47,136 bases of DNA from Ichthyophonus hoferi (taxonomy: Eukaryota > Opisthokonta > Ichthyosporea > Ichthyophonida > Ichthyophonidae). Made by a program: the position numbers and the translations under genes. The notes beneath the pieces were generated by a model. It had not been told where the DNA came from and searched no databases. It saw nothing but the letters and a program-made list of their open reading frames with translations. Location: positions 1 to 47,136 of the forward strand of contig NAOQ01000513.1 of NCBI GenBank assembly GCA_002751075.1, in the 5' to 3' direction. Below, piece after piece: positions 21,229 through 33,400 of this stretch (positions within the stretch are counted from its first letter, which is position 1; each line of letters opens with the position of its first letter).

Positions 21229-21441
21229 CCTATGCAGTAATGATTCATATTGAGATTAATTTATGTCTGCTATAATATATTAAGTATACAGTTTAATCTG
21301 AGCTCAGTCTCACTGCATAACGTGTGTTTAGAATGGTATGAGTTAACCACTCTGTGATTGAGATAAGGCTTCTGATTTTGTTTACACTATAGTCCACCAC
21401 CTGAAATGCGTCATTGCCAGGGTACTGGGGTAAGATAAAGA
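21229..21441 (-). repeat. Dispersed family A, copy 3 (decayed)
   Basis: The minus strand reads YPGNDAFQVVDYSVNKIRS, matching copies 1 and 2. The DNA core TATAGTCCACCACCTGAAAT is nearly identical to copy 2. It is not intact. Confidence 0.65.
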
Positions 21442-22158
21442 CTGTATATTTAAGTTTTTGATTGGATGCAAGGATTATAGATTAGCTGTTAATCCAATTA
21501 TATCAATACTTAGATCAAAATCATATTTGATCAACTATGATTTTGACTAATAACTCAATCGTACCACTATCATTCAAATCGCAAGGGGCAGATTTTAGAC
21601 CTAAAACCTTTTGTAATCAATTATTACTAGAATCAGTCATCATGAATCAATAAGCTGATGGTAATTAATCAGGGGAGTGCTGATGACAACCCACACTGAT
21701 GAGGGAATGGCTCATAATAAATACCTGGATAAAATAAAGACACTTAGTTTCTTTAAAACCATTCAAATTAATTGCTAGATTAATTAGGCATTCACCTACG
21801 TAAACCAATAGATCTATAGTAACTTTATCATTGGCACAAAATAACCACTACTGTCATTGTTATCATCTATAGTTGTTTGTATCATAATGTATTTCAACAG
21901 TATCATGCAATGTTGTGCTATAATGATATCATTCTGTCTCTTTATTTAATCATGTAAAACCATTTTCATCCCCATGTCCCTTTCTAAACATTTTGTTGAC
22001 AGTATTAAATTCAATTAGTCTGATAATACAGTAATATGTATGATAGAATAATAGTATGTATGATGAAATCATGGCTCCATAATCTGTAAAACAATCATAA
22101 TCAATTCTTCTTGTATAAGGCAGCTTAGGAAAGTCCTGTATATGTGTATATATACTGT

Positions 22159-22920
22159 TAAAGTATTTCAGCCTCTACAAGTGCTTGGCCGAATACTTCA
22201 TGATGTCTTATACAAAAATACTTTTTGTTTATGTAGCATGGAAACTCTAAATGTTAAAAAGCATTTACAATGACATTCAAATTAGTAATTAAGAGTTACA
22301 CCTTGATTATTAATAATTAATTAATTACATGATGTCACTAATTGTGGTTAATTAGGACTAGATATTTAGTGCAGTCTAGAGCGTAAATTGACCGTGATTT
22401 GAAATGGTTTTAGTCAGTGGTATTTAGTCACACAGAGAGTGAATTATCATGAGTTCCTATTTGATAATATGCTTATTTCAAATGTTTATCACATGGTCAA
22501 CTGATATTAACTTGAACCAACAAATATATAACCAGTAATCACAGACTTAGGCTGGATCCTGATTTCATAGTGCAACAATGAAGTTAAACACTTTATATTT
22601 GTCCATATAAATAGTAGTAATGACCATTAAAAAAGATAAAATCCAACTCATTCTGCGTCTAGGATCAAATGGACAACTACCACGAAAACAACAAACAAAT
22701 TGAGATCATAAGAAAAAAGAAGCAACACTAAATTTTTCTCTGACACCAGTGACGAAAATAATTCAAGAAAGCTCTGAGGATTTTGATATAACTGCAAATT
22801 CAAAATTAGTTAAAGTTGAAGAGGGACATCACATGCCCGTAGACAGTGCCACAGAGTCTACAATCAGCAGTGAAGATTCCAACATCTACCTTGTTCATTT
22901 TTTATATTTTTATAAATTTA
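22159..22920 (+). repeat. Dispersed family B, copy 2
   Basis: It begins with the same imperfect hairpin as copy 1 (AAGTATTTCAGCC ... GGCCGAATACTT, 22160-22199). It keeps the GGTTAATTAGGACTAG and ATGGTCAACTGATATTAACT blocks, the TATA-like ATATAACCAGT near 22527 and CACAGACTTAGGCTGGATCC. It ends in an acidic, serine-rich open stretch (DSATESTISSEDSNIY). Class unknown. Confidence 0.65.
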
Positions 22921-23732
22921 TGTAGATGTATGATCTTGTGGTATCTGACCATTTGGCATTGGATAACTGTCCGTCTACAATAAACAAAATCTATTGTGTT
23001 ATTGGTTTAATATATCCAATCATATTATGATCCAGTAACTAAGACAAAATATCATCTGTTTTACATGCATATATTATTGACCGGTTAACTACAACATCTG
23101 TAGTTAGAAAAACAAATAAATCAAAATTTATTTTATAATCACTTTATTAATTATTAACTAGATTGTTTTTGACAAAAATATGCAAGAAATCTCACATTCG
23201 CAATAAATGAGACTGCAGATTATCTCATACGATTGTTCTGTAATTCCACTTTCAATCGGTTAAGCTATTGTTTCATTGGTTTATTTACTTGATTAAAATT
23301 AAAATTAAAGCAATTATCGACAGTATTGCTAGGGCGGCATGGTATTCCTCATATCTTATCAATCTAGCCAATCTCTAGCATTAAAATAAATCTAATGTTT
23401 ATGTAGTCCTTAAGAGGGTAGCCCGAAGCAATCAATTGCACGTGAGAGAGATACAAAGAGATTTAAATTAGTACAATGTGTCTAGATACACTATAATAAT
23501 AATAATAATAATGCGAATATAGTAATATATTAATAATAGTAATAGTAATATTAGAGAACAATATGTTATTAGTGCGTACCCAGGCATAACCCTAAATCCT
23601 AACCCATAACACATAAATCATACATACTGTACATACTTATTGTAATACCTACCTAACTACATAACACAATAACTCTATTCATCTACATACCTCTATTCTA
23701 TTCTTCTACTAGTCCCTTAAAAACATACAAAC

Positions 23733-26700
23733 ATGGTTTCAGCCACCGTGTCTAAATCCAAGGGACTATATGTTACCCCATTTGGAGGTGCATTTTTCCT
23801 GATGTTTCTGGAAGCTGCAGCGGTCTTTGGTGTAACATTCTATATGACCCCAGCTATACCTCTTCTATGGATTTCTCCTAACCTTTATCGTAAATGGATG
23901 AGGTTTGTTGGGAAGCTGTGGATGGATGCCCCTGTGGTATGTTTCATGGGCATGTTTGTGTGTATGTGTGGATGTAGGGAGGGTGGTAAGGAGATATGTA
24001 CGTATATGTATACCTCTATCCATTTATCAATGTATCTATATCTATCTGTATATAATACTATATAATTCATATCATCACTTCCCTCTACTAAATTCTCTCT
24101 CCCTCTCTCCCTTATGTCCTGTTGGTGGTGACGTCATTGTGACATCGTTATCGGATATAGGCCATATTAGGTAGGTTACTATATATATGTATGTTTAGTA
24201 CAATACTCTACGATTTCATAACCTCCTATTCTATTGTATTTTGCTACATTGTATTACATTATAGATATAGGAAATAATGATTATTCTATATAAATCTGAG
24301 AATTTATTGGCTAACTTTAATGTATAGTATTTCAACTTGATATTTAATGATTTGCAACCCACTTTTCTCCAATCAACACTAATGAAAATTATAGTATAAT
24401 CCATTTAGAACCCGTATAAGGCAGGATCTAACTACCAATCATATCAATTGTATTATAACTAATACGTCATATATGCATCATATACAGTTATTAACCTCTC
24501 CCTCCCTCTCGTTCTCCCTCTCTTACATAGAACTATTATTTGGAGTCAAGTATGTCTTTAGCGGTTCAGATCAGCTTGATAAATCTGACGGTTTATTAGT
24601 TTTGTGCAACCATCGCAATCGATTAGATTGGCTGTTTCTGTGGGGATTCTTTCACCGCTTTGGGCAAATGGAAAACGAAAAAATAGTCTTGAAGGTATAT
24701 ATGTAGCTCTTGTTTATTAGTAGACATAAATAGAATGTTTTGTGTACTAAATATAGAATTATTACTATTACTACCGTTATTGCTAGTATTGCACTGATAG
24801 ATATATAGTATAGTCTGATGCAAAGCTATAGTTGACTGCAATAAGTTAATTTAGTGTGATAAAATATAAAATATTATAAGACAGTATAATGTATAATATA
24901 TAATAGTTATCCTATTATATACATCTTATACATATGTACCGTCTATATACGCTATACTATATGTTTATCTATCCATATACTTACGCTCTGTTTCTATAGG
25001 CTCCCCTTCGTAATTTTCCTGGTCCAGGATGGGCCGTGCAACATCTTTGCTTTTTATTTCTAGAGAGAAAGTGGGAGATAGGTAGGTTTATATGCGTGTG
25101 TGTTTATAGGAGAGGTATAGTATACTATACTATAGAGATATGTAACATAATATATTATTAACTTATTTTGGTATCATAAAGTATAATATAATAGTATATA
25201 ATGTTTGCATAGATGTGCGCATGACATGCTATGATGTTCTATTACGTAGTACATTATATTAGTTTGTAATATAATACAGTAAACTATATCACTCAATTCT
25301 ATTATATTATAGTATATTGGCCTATTTCTATATTTGGTAATAATATCTAATTGTTTATTGGATACAGATCACGACCACATGGATCGGTGGTTAAAATATC
25401 ACGAATCAATTGACGACAATATACAACTATTGGTGGGTTTAAATTTTATTTCTTTTTAAGATTTCTCTTTTTTCTTTTATTCTCCTGTTTCTTGTATAAA
25501 TGAACAGGTAAATATGATAGTATGCATATAGTTAAGGGTGTGTATAGGTATGTGTACATAATATACTATACCATCTAATCTATTCTACATCATACCATCA
25601 TATCCTCTCCTATCCTACCCTACCCATCTATAGCTCTTTCCTGAAGGTACAGATCTTAATGGTGCAGCATTGACTAGAAGTCATGCCTATTCTGATAAGA
25701 CTGGATTGCCCAAGTACCAATATGTAATGCACCCTAGAGTCAAGGTATGTTATTTTCGGTATATGGTATATATGTGTATGTATGTAGGGAGGGAGAGATA
25801 GGTATGTAGATAGGTATGTATTTATGTGCATACACTGCAGTGTATACTGTATACTATATAGATGATTATACCATGTTCTCTCTATATATACCTGATATAT
25901 TGTAATCTATATGTCTTTGTATTATCTCACAGTTCCATTGGAGCTTATACGGTAATACCATTCATATTTATATATAAACGTAGTTCTAGAGTGCAACCAA
26001 TTGTATTATCCGATCAGGGGCTTCGGTCTACGCTATATTTTCTCCGTAATGATATAGACAGTCTATAAGATCTCATTATACAACACAGTATAACATAATA
26101 CAACATACTACATAGATCTATATCTATATGCTAACCAATAGTATTCTTCGATCAGGGATTCTGGTTTACTCTAGATAATCTCCGTAAGCATATAGACAGT
26201 CTATATGATCTCACTATAGCCTATCCTCTCGGTATAGCCGAAACAGAAACGGATTTGCTATGGGGCTACTTCCCTGCAGAGATACATGTAGATTGCCAGG
26301 TAGATAAGTGTTATACTATATGTTACTGTACTTTACTATATATTGGTTTGTTATTTCTTTTAATATGCATGTTCGGTAAATTGAAGTGTTATACAATGTC
26401 ATAATACTATGTATAGGTTATTATTTATTTATTTTGTTTTATTATTTATTATGTTTGATAATAGCTTATTATATTGGTTATTGTATACAGTAATGTGTAG
26501 TGTTGTATATTATTTATTTATTTTATGTTTTATAATGGTATGTTATTGTGTTTATTGTGTACGGTAATGTGCTGCAATGTGTTTTATTGTGTTACTATTA
26601 TTACTATCATTTAGTTTCTATGATACTGGACTCTGATATTTTATTGTTTTATTATATTATATAACATACGTTATATCATTTCATATCCTACCTATAGTAA

Positions 26701-27455
26701 GATATTCTTTATACTCGCTTATATAAGCATCCAATATGTGCATTGCTATTGCTATAAAAACCATAAAAACAAGAATATATAAAAATTCCTGACTTGATAT
26801 TCTACCTATTAGAAATATAAAAGAAGTGATCTTCCTACTGAAGAGGTCGCTGCAGGTGATTGGTGTAAAGCGCTGTGGAGCAAGAAAGAGATAAAATTGA
26901 AGGAATTGTATGAACGCTCAGAGACAGGTTAGAGTTACTCTATGGTTTACAGTGGGTTTATATTGTAGGGTCGTATACTGTGTTGTGTTGCATTGTACTA
27001 TACTATATTATATTATACGATATTATGTTATTTTACATAATATAACACAGTATAGTCCAGTCCAGTCCACTTTCACTTTCATCCATAGTTAATTTCTAAT
27101 ACCATAGTAAGCCCATTCTATCTTCCTATTGGTCCTAACACCTATATCAATTTTTAATTATTTTTCAATTACAGATATTGCCAATGGTCAGCCCATAACA
27201 GGGTTTGAAAATCGTCACAAGTCCCCTCCCAATATTACTACCAGCCTGTCCTTCTGTTTAGCTTTTTGGACTGCGACTATAAGTGGCGGAGTGTATTGTA
27301 TGGCAACCAGCAATTATGCTCGGGCTTACTTCGTGGCATCTACGATTGGTTATATAGTAGCCAATAAGATTGGTGTGAACTGGGATACAGTAGAAGTCAA
27401 TACAGGGTTGGGTATGATAGAATCAGGGTCAGAATCAGTGAAGAAAAAGAATTGA
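23733..27455 (+). CDS. Lysocardiolipin/lysophospholipid acyltransferase, LCLAT1-like, 9 exons
   Basis: The LCLAT1/AGPAT8 family re-acylates lysocardiolipin, lysophosphatidylinositol and related lysophospholipids at ER and mitochondria-associated membranes. Exons: 23733-23936, 24161-24170, 24531-24694, 25000-25081, 25368-25432, 25634-25744, 26156-26299, 26813-26927, 27175-27455, giving 391 residues ending TGA. Phases agree throughout. A hydrophobic N-terminal segment (about residues 18-46) fits a membrane anchor. The catalytic HX4D box is NHRNRLDW (His99, Asp104). GPGWAVQ and FPEGTDLN (from 177) are the further acyltransferase motifs, and LTIAYP matches the family. A C-terminal hydrophobic region follows SPPNITTS. 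Exon 2 is only 10 nt and supplies the AIL-E residues of PVAILELLFGVK, matching PVALLETMFGVK of animal LCLAT1. Exact substrate is inferred from family only. Confidence 0.92.
24161..24170 (+). other. 10-nt micro-exon of the acyltransferase gene
   Basis: GCCATATTAG sits between a GATATAG acceptor and a GTAGGT donor. Exon 1 ends in phase 0 and exon 3 needs one G to begin GAA; this micro-exon supplies exactly that and encodes Ala-Ile-Leu plus the first base of Glu. Without it the frame after exon 1 fails or must start inside a pyrimidine tract. Confidence 0.8.
25985..26085 (+). repeat. Upstream echo of acyltransferase exon 7 start
   Basis: CGATCAGGGGCTTCGGTCTA at 26011 mirrors CGATCAGGGATTCTGGTTTA at 26149 (true exon start 26156), an offset of 138 bp. 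The match includes ATAGACAGTCTATAAGATCT against ATAGACAGTCTATATGATCT. The echo keeps the CAG acceptor but its frame closes early, so it is a dead exon copy. Confidence 0.9.
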
Positions 27456-27706
27456 TTTGATGATTATTATTGCAAGATTGTTAACTCCGAATGTACTCAT
27501 AGCTCGGCCGAAGTTCTGTAACAAGCGGATCAGGAAATGATCGGTCCGATATTGGTTGATTAAATAGCTTTCTTAATTAGGTAAATTGATTTATTATTAC
27601 GTAAAATGGGAGCACATGCATTGAGGAATAAAGTAGTTAAAGAGCCATTTATATGAGAACACAATAATATTAGATCATCGAGACAAGATCAGATAACTCT
27701 AATGGA

Positions 27707-27765
27707 CTTCAGTGATCTTTTATGAATTGTGTTAGCCAAAAAGGATCTTTACGATAGATTCCATT
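27707..27765 (+). repeat. Direct repeat flanking family C copy 2, left
   Basis: CTTCAGTGATCTTTTATGAA then TTGTGTTAGCCAA matches CTCAGTGATCTTTAATGAAT then TGTGGTGGCCAA at 28413. The two segments lie about 700 bp apart and bracket the family C open frame. Confidence 0.55.
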
Positions 27766-28072
27766 GACATTGATGACGTGACGGCTTGATTGACACCCGT
27801 GATCAACAGATTTGGCGAAAAAGATAAAAAGGAACGAAAACAACTAATAATAAACACGGGTGATGACGTTTCAACCATTATAAAACAAAGCTTTGCATTA
27901 CCTATATATATATATATACTTTTATCTTAATAATTAGAAGATACTTGTTCTGTACTCTATAATCATCGTATCTTTATTATAATGTCTAGATCAGCACTAA
28001 CACTTTAAAATAAACATCAGTGCTCTGATAATCATTTTCCTACCAATAACACCGAGAATTGTTTAGTCACTT

Positions 28073-28380
28073 TTGAGTGCAACAATACTCATTACATACA
28101 CACAAACTTGGCACCCCTTCCTGATCATACACACTATCGCGCCCAAACGCACTAAGGCCAGAATACCTCATGAACTCACTGCCGAATACAATCGCTATAG
28201 ACAGTTAAAGATAGATTCAACATATACACTTGCTATTACATCGCCTTCTATTGAAAGCGGATCAGCACTAAGTATTGTTTCTACTGCTAGCCCAGCCAAA
28301 GATGTCTCTACACTGAACCGAATTGAAATCGCGAACCTAAGACTCAATCATCAATCAGATGGAGACACATTAGTATAAGA
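28073..28380 (+). repeat. Dispersed family C, copy 2, with a 101-codon open frame
   Basis: An open frame at 28073-28378 includes PKRTKARIPHELTAEYNRYR and SIESGSALSIVSTASPAKD. The same DNA is recognisable, without the frame, at 8705-8965, so this is a repeat-borne frame rather than a single-copy gene. No known domain is recognised. Confidence 0.5.
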
Positions 28381-28412
28381 TTATCAAAATAAGGTCAGTC
28401 AATCCCAGTGGG

Positions 28413-28473
28413 TCTCAGTGATCTTTAATGAATTGTGGTGGCCAATAAGAATATTTATGATTGATCCTATTTA
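28413..28473 (+). repeat. Direct repeat flanking family C copy 2, right
   Basis: This is the partner of the segment at 27707-27765 in the same orientation, about 70 percent identical by eye. Confidence 0.55.
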
Positions 28474-30403
28474 GCCTATTGAATACAGGGAGAAAGATTA
28501 TTATCATTAAAGCTAAGTGAATATTCTAGAGCAACCACAATTACAATTTGCAATGTTGTGTATTGCAATCTGGCACTAAAATGCTACAACCGGTAATTTT
28601 ACATATTTGCATATATTAGGAAAATCGCAATAATAAAATGTTATGCAATTATAATTTCAATAAAATTTAACAGATTAATGGAATGTGAACAATTCGACAG
28701 ATGAAAGAGTTATGGATAGAGACATGCATAGACATACATATGTACATATACATACACATATCCATACATATTATATATTCACGTAAAATGCTCATTCAGA
28801 GACGTCTTGCAATATAGTCCTAAGCATCAAACTAATTATTGACATCACAAGTTATAAAAAATTATAACATCTTTTGGAAACATCTATTTGGGAACCTCTG
28901 CTGAGTTTTGATATATCTTTTTTTTATCATCATTCTTCATAATGCTATATCATGTTTTATTAAATATTTCTTACATTCTTACGTTTATATATGAATTTTC
29001 TTTTAGGTAAACACCTTGCCTGGTCAGAGTATCCTGCTCTACCAAGGAGTCTGTCATATTTAAGCTAGGGCGAGCTAATATCGAAAACATATATAATATA
29101 TAATTAGGTGGAGTGTTGCAAATTTTCCATATATGCATTGATGTAGAATGTAAAAGCTAAGGGCAATTTATGGGAACATAATTTGTGACTTATTCTGGGC
29201 ACAGAAATAAATACAAAATTTCCTTTTAGTTTGTGTACCAGCAATGCTGTTGATTTGATTGTACGAGAAGTAAATGGCTATGATGTTAGGAATTATTTTT
29301 TTGTTATAATAAATATTATGAGTGTACTTATCTAAGAGCATATATTAGGGCAGAATATTTAGAGACTATTTGTACTTAGTTTTACATTATGAAATAGGTC
29401 TTCATTGCAAGTCTACCGACCCCACCCAGCCTTCAATGCCATATTTTATACAAGGATGTTTATAATATCATCATTATATTTTGTACAGTTATTTATCATA
29501 AGTTGGTTAGGGTCCTAGCTTCTATGGCTACCAGCAAAACTAGATTAAATACTTGATTAACTTATGCCATTAGATGAGAGCTATATCCTGGCTCAATGGA
29601 TTATCCACCAATAATAAAAATTGCAGACCTCTGTTAGTGCAATGCTGAATTGCGAAAGTGTGAGGCATTCTAGCCTAAATCCAAGCCAAGTTGATAATTT
29701 ATGAATTAGATGCCCATATAGTGAAGAAGTCGTATTATAATATTGCATTATCTGTCTTAATATTGCCTTCCACAGCTGCCTAATATTTCACTGCTGTCTT
29801 TTCATTCTCAAAAACCTTACAAATTATAGTGTTATGATATAACGAATTATTCAAGATTGAGATACATAAAATTGTACACTATTGCGATATTTACGATTTA
29901 TAACTTATTTGGATATCTGGAGACATTTCTCAGTATATTTTAATAGTATTTTTCTGATTCTACATTTCACCAATAATATTGAATTAACTTAAATCGCCAA
30001 TAATAATATAGTTTTAACTCTCAAGGCATTTCAGAATATTTGATAAACAATATTATTGGCTTACAGACAATTCCCGGAATTAATAACAAAATAAGCAGCG
30101 ATCAATATACACTTAAGATCTTATATCATCTCATATATTATTTATTATATAGTATATAGCATAATATATATATATATATATGCAAGTATTTATATTATGC
30201 GAGTATTTATATTAATTTTCAGATATATAGTATTTTGACACGCTTTGAAAAATTCATTATTACCAATAGATGCCAAGTATTAATATCATTAAAACTTACA
30301 CCTATAAATACACATTTAAACACAATAAACATTAGACTTATGATTAATAATTTCAAATAATACTCACCAAGATTCATTCAAGTAGTATTAAGGAAAATTG
30401 GGT

Positions 30404-33400
30404 ATGGAGGGTTCAGAGAGGAAGTTTCTGATATGTGGTACTTTAGGAGGGGTGTACTCTCATATGTTGTTATATGAGGTCGACCCTAATGAAACCCAGG
30501 TGTGTATGTTACAAGTGTATAAATAAATACGTGTAATAAGTTGTACAGGTATGTACTACTCTGGAAGTTGTAGTATATATATCTTTAAGTATGATGATAT
30601 GTAAGATAGTATAATAGTCTAATAGTCTAATACTATAATAGTATGATGGTATATTAATACTATATATTCATTCTTTTCTCTTCCTATTTATTCTCTCTCC
30701 CAGGTGGAAGGCCAAGAGGCCCCCGGTAAGATGGTGTTTTGTAAAGGATTCCTGAACGAACACTATGAGACCTTCTACGCAATAGCTTCAGGATTTATGA
30801 TGTTGTGTAAAACTGCACTTGATATGGTATGTATGTATGCACATATACGTATATATGGCATTAGTGCAAAACAAATCATGGGATTATATGATATTGATTT
30901 TAACAATGAAACAATGATTCCAACACAACCAAATATATACATACCAGCATACTATCATTCATACCGATATACACTTCACCATACAAACGATCATATCGTC
31001 GTACTCTCATACTATTATACTACTATACATACCACCATGCACACTATCCTACATACTATCCTACATATTACTATCCATACTATATACACTACCATCATTT
31101 TCTCTTTCCTCCCTTCCCCCTTCCTTACCTCCTCCTATACTCATACATCTATCTACTCCCACAGGACCATCTCACTGTAGTAACTGCATGCTTTAGTGTG
31201 GCTGGCCCAGTAGATAGTAATCGGGTCACCTTCACGAACCGGGCCAACTGGGTATTGGATGGGTATGTACTAGAACGTCAACTAGGAATCAGTAGAATAG
31301 CACTAGCCAATGATTATGTGTGTATAGGTAGGTGAATTGATTTAGATATTATATTATATTAATGGTATGTAGCTATGTTGTGCTTGCGTTCGGATGTATC
31401 TCTATGTATATATTTTAGCTCTTATGGCTGATGCCATCATCATGAGGTAACAATTACATTCTCATTTGATTTTACCTGTAAATAGCATACGAGGTATTAC
31501 CTGGCCATGCTTATTGAGAGGAAGGTTGTGACCATGACGTCATAATACTCCAACATGTACTAATAAGGCTCTATGATGTCGTAGGAGATCAGAGGCTGCT
31601 ATTATCCTTCCTATGTGGTAATAGTAAAGCTGATACAGGTGTTAACAGCCTAATAACATGTCGTAAGCATGATGATGCTACCAAGACTAATAAGGCTATA
31701 AATGACGTATAGGGTATGGGCTGGCTACACTTAATGAAAGTGAAACTGTGACCATTCAAGAAGCATCCCCATCCCCTGGGGCACCAAAGGTAATATGTCA
31801 TTATGATGCCATATACTCTAGGTAGATGTATGTATACGTCATTATGATGCTATATACTCTAGGTAGGTGTATGTATACGTCATTATGATGTCATACTACC
31901 TAACTATATCTCTTTCCTTCTATATACGATATACAGGCCTGCATAGGGGCACGAACTGGATTGGGTGAATGCTTTCTGACCTACTACAAAGGGTCATATA
32001 AGGTATTCCCTTCAGAGGGGGGCCACTGCGAATTTGGTATAAATCCCCCTACCAGATATAATATACAGTGAATATAAATGTATTGTGGTACGGTGTGTGC
32101 AAGGGTACTATATATTGGTTTTTCTATCCATGAAAATTTAGGATAGACCCCCCCTCCCCTGCCGCCCTCTCTAATTTACTTTAAATATCTTTACATCTCT
32201 TATAAATTTGTTATTTATTGTATTTATTTTATTTAAAATTGATGTATTATTGCAATTAGCTATGTCGCTTTATAGTATGGATAATGATTGAATTTTCTTT
32301 TTTATTTCAAGTTTGAATATGTCTCGATATGTGTTTATGCACTTATGCATGCATGTATATGGTAATAGCAAGGGTTGTATTTGTGATTATCCCTTTACTC
32401 TGCTTTATTTTATATTATTGTATTACTCTATTATTATAATACCACGTTATTATATTACTGTACTATCATATTAATGTACTATTATATTACTATACTATTA
32501 TATTACTGTACTACTATATTACTCTATTATTATCTTATATTACTCTGCTATTTTATTACTCTACTATTATATTATTGTACTAGTATATTATATTATTATA
32601 CTATTATATTACTATTCACTTTTACTAACAACATGCTACCATACCATCATGCAGCACCCACTTGTGAACTGGAGGTAGATCTATTACACTTCCTTAAAAG
32701 AAAATTTGGGGAGAACCAACGAGTGAGTGTGGAGGTAGGTTCTGATTGGCCAAAGCACATAAATTACTATTGTACTTGATTTATTAATATTTATATTGTA
32801 TTCTTTCTTTGTCCTTATTTATTGTTTTTGGTTTTATTTTAATTTTAACTTTATAATGACTATGTAATACGTTTTATGCTATCTTTTCTGTCAATTCGGA
32901 CATCTTTAACCGATCTGCTGGTCCAATCAAAACCAATATTATATACTAAGTGCACCTACGCATGATATAACTAGGCGCATAGGCCCTTACATATATATAA
33001 GTATATATACATCTATGTATATTCACCACATACCACCACGGTATTAATCTATTTGAAAAACTGAAACCGCATCAAAGTAATAAGATTAATAAGCAGATAC
33101 ACATCCAATCACACTCCTCTAACTGTTTTATTATTTATAACTCTAACTGTGATTGTGATCAGCACTGCATTCTCATTTAAAGGCAATCAACCTTTGTCTT
33201 ACACCAGCGCCCGTGATCCTTATCCAATTATAGTATTGATACATTTGAATGGTAAAAATAGTTTAGTGCAGGTATCAAAAAAGCTCCTTAAGTGCTAATT
33301 AATTAATCAATTAATTATTTGACATCGTCTTTCATGGCAGTATGTGGTAATTAGTAGCAACCAATCTAGAGGAATTATTATTGATTTATAATTAAAATTG

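Larger units (their letters stand above)
20567..23732. other. Spacer between UVSSA and the acyltransferase with family A and B relics
   Basis: It contains a short promoter-plus-ORF unit (20771-20979), family A copy 3 and family B copy 2. Between 21442 and 22158 and from 22921 to 23732 I see only AT-rich sequence and short ATA/AGT runs near 23490-23550. Confidence 0.5.
27456..30403. other. Spacer between acyltransferase and glucokinase
   Basis: It contains the family C unit with flanking similar segments (27707-28473). From about 28480 to 30403 the sequence is AT-rich with no gene recognised. An AT dinucleotide run lies near 30164-30181. Confidence 0.5.

Noticed and set aside
24473-24706. Exon 3 of the acyltransferase beginning at 24486 or with ATG at 24473
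   Set aside because: This would translate the polypyrimidine tract (LLTSPSLSFSLS) and lengthen a conserved segment. The micro-exon plus acceptor at 24531 matches the family exactly.
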